From an uncultured Methanobrevibacter sp. (GTDB lineage Archaea; Methanobacteriota; Methanobacteria; Methanobacteriales; Methanobacteriaceae): a DNA stretch of 64,000 nt. Shown here piece after piece: positions 1-9,128 of the stretch. A program made the position numbers and the translations under genes. Each line of letters opens with the position of its first letter. Position 1 is the stretch's first letter. The stretch is taken from the NCBI RefSeq assembly GCF_902784195.1, contig NZ_CACZTX010000009.1, positions 124,001-188,000 on the forward strand, read 5' to 3'. Below the pieces are notes generated by a model. The model saw only the letters and a list, made by a program, of their open reading frames with translations. It was not told the DNA's origin and did no database searches.

Positions 1-853
1 AATGAATGGTACCGCCAATAATCACCCCATCACTGTTTTTATTAGAATCCAAATCATCAATATATTCGCTTAAATTACGTTTAAAGCAATAATCTACATT
101 TTCCTTCATTCCTGTTTTATTCATGAGGTCAATTGCAAGATCAATGTCTGAAACCTCAAATTCAACGAATTTGTTTAATCTATTGTGAAGCTCTTCTCGA
201 CTTATCTCATCTATTAACACGCCATTATCCATAAATCCAATTACATCAGCAATGTTTTCTATTTCACTTAGGATATGGCTTGAAATCAGGATTGTCACAC
301 CATAATCACAAGATAGCTTTTTAAGTAAATCTCTGATTTCCTTAATTCCAAATGGATCAAGGCCATTAATAGGTTCATCAAGAATCAACAATTCAGGATT
401 ATGCATAATTGCAGCTGCTATTCCTAAGCGCTGTTTCATTCCCAATGAAAAATCCTTGAATTGCTTGCTCTTTTCATGGTCCAAATTAACCATCTCCAAA
501 ACCATCTTGACATTTAGAGGATTATAGTTTCCTCGAAGCCGAGCAATGATTTCTAAATTTTCATAAGCGGTTAAATTCTCATAGAATCCAGGAGTCTCTA
601 TAATTGAACCTATGTTAGAATAAACATCTCTTGCATATCTTTTAGGATCTTTCCCAAAGAGAAGAATCTCCCCGCCACTTGGATGCACAAGGTTTAGAAG
701 CATACACATGGTTGTGGTTTTTCCAGCCCCATTCTTACCTAAAAGGCCATAGATCTTTCCCTTTTCCACATGCACATCTATGGAATTCACAACTAAGTTT
801 TCTGAATACCTTTTGGATAAGTTAGTTGTTTCAATAACATAATCAGTCATCAT
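1..853 (-). CDS. ABC transporter ATP-binding protein, BcrA-like (3' end outside window)
   Basis: The reading frame is open from an ATG at 853 to the left edge, so the C-terminus is missing. The translation shows Walker A GLLGKNGAGKTT, a signature of the form SLGMKQR (the variant typical of bacitracin/lantibiotic-type BcrA ATPases rather than LSGGQ), and Walker B LLILDEP followed by a D-loop. An AGGTGAT ribosome-binding site precedes the tandem ATGs at 853 and 850. By family it would energise a cytoplasmic-membrane exporter of peptides or drugs; a permease gene would be expected just beyond the window. Its upstream region holds a 20-bp-phased operator array, so regulated expression is likely. 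The ATPase family is certain; the substrate is not visible. Confidence 0.93.
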   Translation of the reverse strand, partial: MMTDYVIETTNLSKRYSENLVVNSIDVHVEKGKIYGLLGKNGAGKTTTMCMLLNLVHPSGGEILLFGKDPKRYARDVYSNIGSIIETPGFYENLTAYENLEIIARLRGNYNPLNVKMVLEMVNLDHEKSKQFKDFSLGMKQRLGIAAAIMHNPELLILDEPINGLDPFGIKEIRDLLKKLSCDYGVTILISSHILSEIENIADVIGFMDNGVLIDEISREELHNRLNKFVEFEVSDIDLAIDLMNKTGMKENVDYCFKRNLSEYIDDLDSNKNSDGVIIGGTIH

Positions 854-1004
854 ATCACCTTTGATAATAAAATAATAATAAATTATAATAAACAATAATT
901 TTAAATGAATTTTTTCAAACTTTTTATAATTGAAGAAATAATTTTTTCTAAATTTATTTGAATATTATGTGCACAAAATAATCAAAGGAGGAAATTAGAA
1001 ATAT

Positions 1005-1080
1005 GTAATTAATTTTTTACTTTTGTCAAAAATTATTTACTTTTGTAAAAAATACATTACATATGTAATAATTATTTTAC
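1005..1080. promoter_or_regulatory. Phased array of TTAC-N4-GTAA operators
   Basis: TTAC half-sites begin at 1017, 1037, 1057 and 1077, and GTAA (or GTCA) half-sites at 1005, 1025, 1045 and 1065, so the period is exactly 20 bp. Complete dyads are 1017-1028 (TTACTTTTGTCA), 1037-1048 (TTACTTTTGTAA) and 1057-1068 (TTACATATGTAA, inside a perfect 14-bp palindrome at 1056-1069). A plus-strand TATA-like ATATATAAAT follows at 1083-1092. The spacing of about two helical turns would place dimers on one face of the DNA. The target could be the ABC gene (minus), a plus-strand transcript toward hisA, or both; the regulator is not in the window. Confidence 0.6.
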
Positions 1081-1265
1081 ATCATATATAAATGTTTTGT
1101 TAAAATCAGCACAAACTTTATGAGATTATTGAAAAAGAAGAACTAAATTCCATATGAGAAAAGTATAAAATAAGAAATAAATTAATAATATAAAGTGAAT
1201 ATATTATAATATTATAATTGTTAATAATTCAAATTATAAATTCAAAGATTTAAAAAGGAATCAAA

Positions 1266-2006
1266 ATGTCATTTCAAGATAATAAAATGCTAATTATGCC
1301 TGCTGTAGACATTAAGAATGGAAAATGCGTACAGTTAGTGCAAGGGGAACCTGGAACCGAACAGGTAATTATTGAAAATCCTGAAAAGGTTGCTAGAAAA
1401 TGGGAAGATTTAGGTGCAGAAGTTGTTCATGTTATTGACCTTGACGGTGCACTTGAAAGCACAACAAACATTGAAACAATTAAGAAAGTGCTTGATGAAG
1501 TAAGCGTTCCCATTCAACTTGGAGGGGGCATAAGAAGCATTGAATATGCAGAAGAGTTGCTCAACCTTGATATTGATAGATTGATTATTGGAACCATGGG
1601 AATCAAGAACCCAGAAACAATAACTAAACTATCTGATGAATATGGCAGTGAAAGGGTAATGATTTCCCTTGACAGCAAAGACAACAAGGTTGTCATAAAA
1701 GGTTGGCAGGAAAAGATAGACAAGTCTGCAACTGAAATAAGCAAAGAATTCCAAAATCTTGGTGCAGGAAGCATATTGTTTACAAATGTTGATGTGGAAG
1801 GATTGCTTGGTGGATTCTATGTGGATCCTGTCATAGACCTTGTAAACTCTGTAGACATTCCAGTTGTATACTCTGGAGGCGTTACAAGCTTGGATGACCT
1901 AAAGCAACTCCAAACAACCGGTGCAAAGGGAGTTGTAATCGGTTCTGCATTATACAAAGACAAAATAAATCTTGTTGATGCTTTGGAATACCAAGATATA
2001 AAATAA
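1266..2006 (+). CDS. hisA: HisA, ProFAR isomerase (histidine biosynthesis)
   Basis: The 246-residue protein is a full-length TIM barrel. It isomerises N'-(5'-phosphoribosyl)-formimino-AICAR-phosphate to the ribulosyl form, the fourth step of histidine synthesis, in the cytoplasm. The usual catalytic pair is visible: Asp15 in PAVDI and Asp176 in TNVDVEG. Phosphate-binding loops GGGIRS (residues 86-91) and SGGVTS are also present. No other his gene lies nearby. The ATG follows GGAATCAAA with no strong Shine-Dalgarno; a TATA-like run near 1199-1215 could be its own promoter, with the operator array lying further upstream. Confidence 0.96.
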   Translation: MSFQDNKMLIMPAVDIKNGKCVQLVQGEPGTEQVIIENPEKVARKWEDLGAEVVHVIDLDGALESTTNIETIKKVLDEVSVPIQLGGGIRSIEYAEELLNLDIDRLIIGTMGIKNPETITKLSDEYGSERVMISLDSKDNKVVIKGWQEKIDKSATEISKEFQNLGAGSILFTNVDVEGLLGGFYVDPVIDLVNSVDIPVVYSGGVTSLDDLKQLQTTGAKGVVIGSALYKDKINLVDALEYQDIK

Positions 2007-2099
2007 ATCTAAAAATTAGAATTAAATTATAAAATTAAAAGAAATAACTAAAAAATTTTTATTCTTATAAAATATTATATTTTAAAATGGAGACAAAAT

Positions 2100-2570
2100 A
2101 TGAAAGTAATGGCAACAGGAGCATTTGACTTATTGCATCCAGGGCATGGATTGTATCTTGAAAAAGCAAAGGAATTAGGTGGAGAAGATGCAGTCCTTGT
2201 AGTTGTAATAGCAAGAGATTCAACTGTTAAGAAGAAAAAGAGAATTCCTGTTATTGATGAGAATCAAAGATTAGAAATGATCAAATATCTCAAGCCCGTT
2301 GATGAAGCGTACATTGGTTATGATGGAGATATGTTCAAGATTGTAGAGGAAATTCAACCTGACATAATAGCTATCGGTTCTGACCAAAATCATGACATTG
2401 CAAAGCTTCAGGAACAACTGGATAAAAGAGGAATCAAAGCTGTAGCTAAAAGGGTTAAAGAGTACAGAACAGGAGATCTCGACAGTACCTGTAAGATAAT
2501 CAATAGAATCAAGCACTCTGAATTGGAAGAGAAAAACTTGGATTGCAGCAATGTAATCAACGATGACTGA
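2100..2570 (+). CDS. ribL: RibL, archaeal FAD synthase
   Basis: This is a 156-residue nucleotidyltransferase of the cytidylyltransferase-like fold. GAFDLLHPGH near the N-terminus carries the HxGH ATP-binding signature, and a second conserved segment, EYRTGDLDSTCKI, lies near the C-terminus where family members have their second signature (ISSTxI-like in most). Archaeal RibL adenylylates FMN to FAD and is unrelated to bacterial RibF. It sits 93 bp after hisA and 74 bp before argC, all in the same direction, so a loose cotranscription unit is possible. Length and N-terminus match the family. A general cytidylyltransferase-like enzyme is the alternative. Confidence 0.88.
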   Translation: MKVMATGAFDLLHPGHGLYLEKAKELGGEDAVLVVVIARDSTVKKKKRIPVIDENQRLEMIKYLKPVDEAYIGYDGDMFKIVEEIQPDIIAIGSDQNHDIAKLQEQLDKRGIKAVAKRVKEYRTGDLDSTCKIINRIKHSELEEKNLDCSNVINDD

Positions 2571-2644
2571 TAATAAAAAAATTATTGATAATAATTAAAT
2601 TGATAATTACTTAAAACAAAAAACAATAAAATCAAGGTGTAAAA

Positions 2645-3661
2645 ATGGTAAGTGTAGCAATTGTAGGTGGAAGCGGATATACTGGAGGAGAATTAATCAG
2701 ACTTCTTTCTGCTCATCCAGAAGTTGAAATCGTGGATATAACTTCAAGACAGTTTGAAGGAACTCCAGTTCATAAAGTTCACCCACATATTAGAGGGACT
2801 GATTTAGTATTTAGAAACAAAAAGCCAAGCGAATTGGATGCAGACATCATATTTACAGCAACTCCACATGGAGCTTCAATGAAAATCGTGCCAGATTTAC
2901 TCGATACTGGAGCTAAAGTCATTGACTTAAGTGGAGATTACAGATTCAATGACATTGACGTTTATGAAAAATGGTATGGAATTGAACATACTTCTGACTT
3001 GAAAGGGGTTTTCGGACTTCCTGAAATCCACAGAGAAGAAATCAAAAAGGCAACATTGCTTGCTAACCCTGGATGCTTTGTAACTGGCGCTATCCTATCA
3101 GGATACCCATTGTCAAAAGCTAAACTTGCAGATAGAATGATCTTCGATTCCAAAACTGGAGTAAGCGGTGCTGGAGTAAATCCTGCTGCATCAACCCATT
3201 ATCCAAACATTGGAGACAATGTAAATCCTTATAAAGTAACCCAACATAGACACATGCCTGAGATCCAACAGGAACTTGGTGCATTTTCAGATGTCAAAGT
3301 TTCCTTCACACCTCATTTGGTGCCAGTAATCAGAGGAATACTTACAACTAACCATTGTTTCTTAGTTGATGGTGCAGATGTCACCAGTGAAGAAGTGTTA
3401 GACATCTATAAGGAAACCTATAAAGGGGAACCATTCATCCAAATCTTGGAAGATGGAGAAATTCCACGCTTAAGCAGTGTAAGAGGATCAAACTATGCTC
3501 AAATCGGTTGCTTTGAAATAGATGAAACCGGCAGATTGGTCATCATTTCAGCGATTGACAACTTAGTTAAAGGAGCATCTGGACAAGCTGTTCACAACAT
3601 GAACATCATGTGCGGATTTGATGAGAAAACCGGTTTGGACTTCTTTGGAATGCATCCATAA
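2645..3661 (+). CDS. argC: ArgC, N-acetyl-gamma-glutamyl-phosphate reductase
   Basis: The 338-residue protein reduces N-acetylglutamyl phosphate to the semialdehyde with NADPH in arginine and ornithine synthesis. Its N-terminal Rossmann motif is [10 protein letters not shown] (residues 8-17). The catalytic cysteine is Cys144 in the strongly conserved NPGCFVTGA segment, and HPHIRG and [12 protein letters not shown] match the family. The length is typical. An AGGTG-type site lies just before the ATG. The product feeds arginine, which the PdaD enzyme at 22735 would decarboxylate. Confidence 0.97.
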   Translation: MVSVAIVGGSGYTGGELIRLLSAHPEVEIVDITSRQFEGTPVHKVHPHIRGTDLVFRNKKPSELDADIIFTATPHGASMKIVPDLLDTGAKVIDLSGDYRFNDIDVYEKWYGIEHTSDLKGVFGLPEIHREEIKKATLLANPGCFVTGAILSGYPLSKAKLADRMIFDSKTGVSGAGVNPAASTHYPNIGDNVNPYKVTQHRHMPEIQQELGAFSDVKVSFTPHLVPVIRGILTTNHCFLVDGADVTSEEVLDIYKETYKGEPFIQILEDGEIPRLSSVRGSNYAQIGCFEIDETGRLVIISAIDNLVKGASGQAVHNMNIMCGFDEKTGLDFFGMHP

Positions 3662-3765
3662 TAAAATTTTGAAAAAACTTGAAAATAGTCTGAATTTGAA
3701 TATTTGACAATCATGCAAATATTTAAATAGATTATTTTTTATAAAATAGTTCAAGAGGAAAAACT

Positions 3766-4254
3766 ATGGAAAGAATAATTTTATACTATTCAGATGGAGG
3801 AAAAACAAAAGTAGTTGCAGAAACACTTGCAATTAATTTAAGGTGCGATATCTGTCAAATCAAGGATATGAAGAAACGTGATGGAATCAGAAATAGATTT
3901 ACTTCAACTATCGATGCATTCAGAGAAAGCAAGACAGAGATCTATCCGCCTACTCTTGATTTAGAAGAATATGATACCATTTACATAGGCACACCTACTT
4001 GGGCAAACAATCCAACTCCTGCAATCATCACATTGATTGACAGATGCGACTTACGTGGAAAAGACATTGTATTGTTTACCACAACTAACACTTCCGGTGG
4101 GGAATCCGCTTTAGAAAAAATGGAAATGAAAGTTAGGGCAAGAGGTGCAAGGGTAGTTCAACAATTCAGCTTAAAGACTAAAGACAAAAGTCTTGCTCAA
4201 CTCCAAAGAGATACTGACAGATTATTTATGACTTTAGATTTAGCATTATACTAA
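3766..4254 (+). CDS. Flavodoxin-family protein
   Basis: The 162-residue protein has a flavodoxin fold. The N-terminal strand and phosphate loop read ILYYSDGGKTKVVAE (residues 4-18), standing in for the usual SxTGNT, and a central segment, YIGTPTWANNPTPA, is the typical flavin-contacting loop. NTSGGES follows later. Such proteins bind FMN and carry electrons or act as small quinone or flavin reductases. There is no signal peptide or membrane segment, so it is cytoplasmic. The GAGGAAAAACT ribosome site fits the ATG. The partner enzyme cannot be told from sequence, and neighbouring argC and secF give no functional hint. Confidence 0.88.
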   Translation: MERIILYYSDGGKTKVVAETLAINLRCDICQIKDMKKRDGIRNRFTSTIDAFRESKTEIYPPTLDLEEYDTIYIGTPTWANNPTPAIITLIDRCDLRGKDIVLFTTTNTSGGESALEKMEMKVRARGARVVQQFSLKTKDKSLAQLQRDTDRLFMTLDLALY

Positions 4255-4511
4255 ATCTATCTTTTTACTTTTTTTACTTATTCTTAAATTTTATATTATT
4301 TTAAACTTTTTAACTAACTTATGCTGTGTTTAACAATTTGATATCAATTTTCTAATTAAATCAAATATTAAAATATTAATCAAGCAAACTATTTAATACT
4401 ATAAATTAGAAATTTATTAATGTATAATTTTTAATGAATAAACAATCATTAAAATAATTTTTATACTAAATCATTAAATCAAAAATTAAATATTTTAGGT
4501 GCAAAAGAAAA

Positions 4512-5657
4512 ATGTTAGAGAAAATGATGGAAAACCACAAGATCTTAATTGCGATTCCTATTATTCTTGCACTTTTATCATTAGTTCTTATAGGTTTTCA
4601 CGGCTTAGAACAAGGTGTTGACTTAAAAGGAGGTTCACAAGCGGAATTACAGCTATTAGGTTCTGTAACTCCAAGTGAATTGGAAGACACACTTGATGCC
4701 AAATTGAACACCAACAATATAAAAGTCACAAATAATGGAAACAATAAGGTTACTGTGGAATTGGAAAACAATATCAATTCAAGTACATTTACAAGCGCCA
4801 TAAATGGAAAGGCAAAGGTAATCGGCTATAATGAAATTGGTCCAGTATTAAGTGAAGAAGCTATGGGACAAATTTATGTTGCTATGATTTTTGCATTCCT
4901 GTTTATGGCAATTACCGTGTTTGTTGTATTTAGAGAACCTGTACCATCTGTTGCAATTATCCTCGCAGCTTTGTGTGATATACTCATTGCGCTTGGAGGA
5001 ATGTCAATATTCAAGATTCCATTGTCAATTGCATCTGTAGGTGCATTATTAATGCTTATTGGGTACAGCGTAGATACAGATATTCTTCTTACAACCAGAC
5101 TTTTGAAAAGAAGAGAAGGAACTGTGGAAGAGCGTGCTAAAAATGCTATGTATACCGGTTTAACCATGTCCTTTGCGGCAATAGCTGCAATGGGAATCCT
5201 ATTCGTGGTAACCAAGATACTCATGCCTGAAGCAACTACATTAAGCAATATTTCTGCAGTTTTAGTAATCGGATTGATTGGAGATATTCTTTCCACTTGG
5301 TTAATGAACTTAGGAATTCTTAAGACTTACATTGATTGGAGACAATCTAAAAAACAAGAGAAATACAATGTAAGTTCATCTTCAAGCAAGAATAAATCTT
5401 CTGAATCTAAAGATAAAACCTCAGAAAAAGAATCCAAATTAAGTCTTAAAGATAAACTTAAGAGAAAAACTGAAGTTGAAGATGATGAAGTGATGTCTAA
5501 AATCCAAGAGGAATTGGAAAAAATAGACAATATGGAAGAATCTTCCGAAAATGTTCCGAAATCAGAAAAATCTCCAAAAAAGAAGTCCAATAAAAAACAA
5601 AAAGCTAAAGGCAATAAGCGTAAGGCTAAAAAGAAAAAAGGAAAAGGAGGCAAATAA
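4512..5657 (+). CDS. secF: SecF, protein-export membrane subunit, with long basic C-terminal tail
   Basis: SecF works with SecD to support Sec-dependent protein export. Residues 11-28 form the first membrane helix, followed by EQGVDLKGGSQAEL (the family D1 motif) and a short external domain. Five more helices lie between about 120 and 270. Archaeal SecF normally ends soon after the last helix; here about 104 extra residues (278-381) follow, Ser/Glu/Lys-rich and ending in a nearly pure Lys/Gly/Asn run. By topology the tail should be cytoplasmic. The final codons contain AAAGGAGG, which serves as the secD ribosome-binding site 2 bp away, so the tail codons double as a translation signal. Confidence 0.95.
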   Translation: MLEKMMENHKILIAIPIILALLSLVLIGFHGLEQGVDLKGGSQAELQLLGSVTPSELEDTLDAKLNTNNIKVTNNGNNKVTVELENNINSSTFTSAINGKAKVIGYNEIGPVLSEEAMGQIYVAMIFAFLFMAITVFVVFREPVPSVAIILAALCDILIALGGMSIFKIPLSIASVGALLMLIGYSVDTDILLTTRLLKRREGTVEERAKNAMYTGLTMSFAAIAAMGILFVVTKILMPEATTLSNISAVLVIGLIGDILSTWLMNLGILKTYIDWRQSKKQEKYNVSSSSSKNKSSESKDKTSEKESKLSLKDKLKRKTEVEDDEVMSKIQEELEKIDNMEESSENVPKSEKSPKKKSNKKQKAKGNKRKAKKKKGKGGK

Positions 5658-5659
5658 TT

Positions 5660-6883
5660 ATGGCAAGCGATTTATCTAAATTCTTTAAAGACAGACAAGT
5701 AATTATCCTCTTATTATTCCTATTGATCAGTATTGGAAGCATTGCTCTTTTAGGTGTAGAGCAAGGTCTTGACTTGAAAGGTGGATCATCCATCCAATTG
5801 CAACTTGAACATCCAGTTAATGAGAGTACAATGAAAGTTGTAACCTCTGTTTTAGATAAAAGGCTTAACCTTTATGGTGTAAGTGATGTAAAGGTAAGGT
5901 CCAGCGGAGACCAGATGGTTATAGTTGAAATGGCTGGAAAGACACCGGAAGAGGTAGAGCGGCTGATTGGAAATCCAGGTATCTTTGAAGCAAAAATTGA
6001 TAATGTGACTGTCCTTACAGGTAGCGATGTGGCTTCAGTTGAAGCACCGGTTGTTGGAGATAGTGGAGAGTGGCATGTGCCATTTACACTTACAACAGAA
6101 GGGGCTAAAAAATTTGCAGAACTTGCTAAAGGAAAAGGTGGTCATGAAGTAGTGATGTATCTGGATGGAAAGCAAATTGATGACCATCCACCACAACTCT
6201 CTGGAGAATTAGCTGGTGGAGAACCTGTAGCGGAAGTTGAAGTTACAGGCAGCGCAGCAGACGTTGAAACTGCAAAAGAGGAATCCAATACAGTTTATAC
6301 TGTTTTAAAAACAGGTTCACTTCCTGTAAAGATTCACACTATCGGTTCCAATACAGTTTCACCTGAATTAGGTCAGCAATTTGCACAAGGAGCTTTGATT
6401 GCAGGATTATTAGCCATACTTGGTATTGCATTGGTTGTATACATTAGATACAGAAGAGCATTCTTGGCAATCCCAATTTTAATTACAACAATTTCTGAGA
6501 TAATAATTATCTTAGGTGTTGCTTCCATTATCCATTGGAATATAGACCTTGCAGCAATCGCTGGTTTAATCGCATCTGTAGGTACTGGGGTAGACGACCA
6601 GATCATCATTACAGATGAGGTATTGCACCACGACAGTGAAAACACAAGACATAGAAGAACTAGAACCCAAATGAACGTTAAAAATGCATTATTCATTATC
6701 TTCGCATCTGCAGGAACATTAATAGCTGCAATGTTACCACTTGCATATGTTGGATTTGCAAGAGGAAGCAGTGGTATCGGTACCATCGCAGGTTTCGCAT
6801 TCACTACAATCATAGGGGTTTTAATTGGTGTATTCATCACAAGACCAGCTTATGCTAAATTTATTGAAATCTTTGTATCTTAA
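5660..6883 (+). CDS. secD: SecD, protein-export membrane subunit
   Basis: The 407-residue partner of SecF begins 2 bp after the secF stop; secF before secD is the usual archaeal order. One N-terminal helix (about 15-33) is followed by GVEQGLDLKGGSSIQLQL, a large extracytoplasmic domain, and five C-terminal helices. The loop ASVGTGVDDQIIITDE is the conserved D4-type motif of the RND-like core. The start is fixed by AAAGGAGG inside secF. The short length compared with bacterial SecD is normal for archaea. No regulation is visible beyond coupling to secF. Confidence 0.97.
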   Translation: MASDLSKFFKDRQVIILLLFLLISIGSIALLGVEQGLDLKGGSSIQLQLEHPVNESTMKVVTSVLDKRLNLYGVSDVKVRSSGDQMVIVEMAGKTPEEVERLIGNPGIFEAKIDNVTVLTGSDVASVEAPVVGDSGEWHVPFTLTTEGAKKFAELAKGKGGHEVVMYLDGKQIDDHPPQLSGELAGGEPVAEVEVTGSAADVETAKEESNTVYTVLKTGSLPVKIHTIGSNTVSPELGQQFAQGALIAGLLAILGIALVVYIRYRRAFLAIPILITTISEIIIILGVASIIHWNIDLAAIAGLIASVGTGVDDQIIITDEVLHHDSENTRHRRTRTQMNVKNALFIIFASAGTLIAAMLPLAYVGFARGSSGIGTIAGFAFTTIIGVLIGVFITRPAYAKFIEIFVS

Positions 6884-7159
6884 GCAAGATTTAAAATTAA
6901 AAAAAAACATTATGAAAAAGAATAATTTTTATTATTCTTTCTTTTTTTCTATTTTTCTATTATCCAATTATTTTTTTTATTCTATTATTCCATTTCTAAA
7001 ATTTCCATAAAAAATCATTTATAAAAATATAACAATTGTTAAGTATTTATAATATAAAAATAAATATTAATATGAAGGGATTAAACTAGTTTTAAATTTA
7101 ATAAATAATTAATTAAATGATAAAACAAATATATTAATAAAAAACAACGGAGATAAAAA

Positions 7160-8401
7160 ATGGTTATAGTCATAGGTACTGGTGCAGGAGGTTCATTAAT
7201 AGCTATGGAACTTGCAAAAGCAAATATTCCTGTAACAATTATAGAAAGAGGACCATACATAAAAAGCAAAGATTCATTTGAATATTATGACATGAAATAC
7301 TACGATAAGCGTTTGAAAAATACAAACAGTGTCGACTTATTGAAGACAACTTGTATTGGAGGATCCACAATTGTAGCTGCAGGAAATGGCGTAAGGATTC
7401 TTGAAGATGAATTCAAGGAACTTGGAATAGACATATCTGCTGAATATGACAAAATCGAAGAGTTAGTAGGAATTCATCAAATGGATGATGAACATATCGG
7501 TAAGGGAACTCAAGCTTTCATAGACTGTGCAAATGAATTAGGATTTGAAGCAAACAGAATGCCTAAATTCATAAGGGATGAGGATTGCAAGCCTTGTGGA
7601 AAATGCTCATTCGGTTGTCCAAGAGATGCAAAATGGAGTGGAAAAGACTTTGTAGATATAGCAATCGAAAATGGTGCAGAACTAATTACAGATGCTGAAG
7701 TCACAAAAGTTATCTTTTCAGATAAGAAAATCACAGGAGTAGAATACATCAAGGACAATATCAAGCAAAATATCAACTCTGACTTGGTAATCCTCTGTGC
7801 AGGAGCAGTTGACAGTGCAGTGATCCTTCAGAAATCAGGAATTGATGCAGGAAATAAACTCTTCTTTGACCCATTTGTAAGTGTTGGAGGATATTTAAAG
7901 GATATTAATTTCAATAGCGAAGTTCAGATGAATGGGCTTGCAATAGGAAAGGAATACATCCTTGCACCTCATTTCTCATCATTTATTGCTAAATACATCA
8001 AGGAATCAAACCCTGAAGTTGAAGATAAGGATATCTTAAGCATTATGGTTAAAGTTGAAGACGATATGGTAGGTACTGTTGATGCAGATGGAAACGTATT
8101 CAAATTCAATACAATTGATGACATCCGAAGATTGGCTCAAGGCTGTGCTGCAGCAGGTTCAATACTTGAAAAGGCAGGTGTCGATCCAACAACCATGACT
8201 TCAACAATATTTAGAGGAGCTCATCCTGGAGGAACTGCAGCTATTGGAGATGTCGTTGACAATAACTTAAAAACAGAAATAGACGGTTTGTATGTCGGAG
8301 ATGCAAGTGTAATCCCAATGTCTCCAGGAAAACCACCTATATTATTGATTTTAGCATTAGCATTAAGATTAGCTAATCATTTAATTGAAGAAGTTATTTA
8401 A
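7160..8401 (+). CDS. GMC-family FAD-dependent oxidoreductase with Cys cluster
   Basis: The 413-residue protein opens directly with an FAD-binding Rossmann loop, VIGTGAGGSLIAMELA, and ends with the GMC-type segments GTAAIGDVVDN and GLYVGDASVIPMSPGKPP. At about residues 138-149 it has CKPCGKCSFGCP, a ferredoxin-like cysteine motif seen in a subset of GMC dehydrogenases and fatty-alcohol-oxidase-like enzymes, suggesting electron transfer to an Fe-S cluster rather than to oxygen. An alcohol or polyol substrate is possible, but nothing here identifies it. It has its own promoter region and an inverted-repeat terminator at 8429. GGAGATAAAAA precedes the ATG. Confidence 0.82.
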   Translation: MVIVIGTGAGGSLIAMELAKANIPVTIIERGPYIKSKDSFEYYDMKYYDKRLKNTNSVDLLKTTCIGGSTIVAAGNGVRILEDEFKELGIDISAEYDKIEELVGIHQMDDEHIGKGTQAFIDCANELGFEANRMPKFIRDEDCKPCGKCSFGCPRDAKWSGKDFVDIAIENGAELITDAEVTKVIFSDKKITGVEYIKDNIKQNINSDLVILCAGAVDSAVILQKSGIDAGNKLFFDPFVSVGGYLKDINFNSEVQMNGLAIGKEYILAPHFSSFIAKYIKESNPEVEDKDILSIMVKVEDDMVGTVDADGNVFKFNTIDDIRRLAQGCAAAGSILEKAGVDPTTMTSTIFRGAHPGGTAAIGDVVDNNLKTEIDGLYVGDASVIPMSPGKPPILLILALALRLANHLIEEVI

Positions 8402-8428
8402 CTTCTTTAAAAAATAGAAATTAATGAT

Positions 8429-8460
8429 AAAAGAAGTAATTTTACTTCTTTTTACTTTTT
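8429..8460. terminator. Bidirectional stem-loop terminator
   Basis: AAAAGAAGTAA (8429-8439) and TTACTTCTTTT (8442-8452) form a perfect 11-bp stem with a two-base loop, followed by a T-run on the plus strand and preceded by A-rich sequence for the opposite strand. It sits between the convergent oxidoreductase and pyrI genes. Confidence 0.7.
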
Positions 8461-8516
8461 TTAAAATGAGATTTTTAAGATAAAAATAAAAAAATGCTTT
8501 TTTAAAAATTTAAAAA

Positions 8517-8978
8517 TTATTCAAATTGATTATAAATCTCATTTGCTTGAACCAATCTTTCACAATAATGGCATCTTACTGTAATTGGATTTGATTCAAC
8601 AAGATAAAACTTGCTTTCAATAGGTTCTTCAGTATTTGAAATACATTTAGGATTGGTGCATTTTACAATTCCATTTAATTCCTTTACCATTCTAACCTGA
8701 TCCTTTGCAACAATTTCATAATCACGTATAATGTTAATGGTTGCATCAGGAGCTATTAAGGAAATCTTATCTATTTCAGTATGTTCCAACTCCCTGTTTT
8801 CAAATTTCACAATATCCTTAAAACCTAATTTTGAAGAAACATTCATAGCAAGGGTAACATTTGTTCCTTCCTTTGGAAGACCTAATATTTTCAATACTTG
8901 AAGTGCCTTATTGGCAGGAATATGGTCAATTACAGTACCATTTTCAATAGGTTTAACTTTCAATTCATGTTTAGTCAT
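8517..8978 (-). CDS. pyrI: PyrI, aspartate carbamoyltransferase regulatory chain
   Basis: The 153-residue protein is the non-catalytic subunit that binds allosteric nucleotides and bridges ATCase catalytic trimers at the start of pyrimidine synthesis. The N-terminal allosteric domain begins [21 protein letters not shown], which matches the family. The zinc domain has its four cysteines as C-x4-C (CTNPKC) and C-x2-C (CHYC) near residues 107-139. No pyrB lies in the window. The gene converges on the oxidoreductase gene and shares its terminator. The start has little Shine-Dalgarno support but matches the family N-terminus. Confidence 0.96.
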   Translation of the reverse strand: MTKHELKVKPIENGTVIDHIPANKALQVLKILGLPKEGTNVTLAMNVSSKLGFKDIVKFENRELEHTEIDKISLIAPDATINIIRDYEIVAKDQVRMVKELNGIVKCTNPKCISNTEEPIESKFYLVESNPITVRCHYCERLVQANEIYNQFE

Positions 8979-9128
8979 GAATAATTATATCTTTTAAATT
9001 TTATTTATAATTTATTATATAAAATCATATTTATGAATAGTTATATCTATTAAAAACAATAAAATAATAAATGAATAAACTTTTATAAAAATTTACTAAT
9101 TAATGAGATAAAATAAAGGAGTCTTAAA

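Noticed and set aside
6825-7010. 61-residue plus-strand frame overlapping the end of secD
   Set aside because: It is an out-of-frame shadow of secD running into AT-rich DNA, with no ribosome site.
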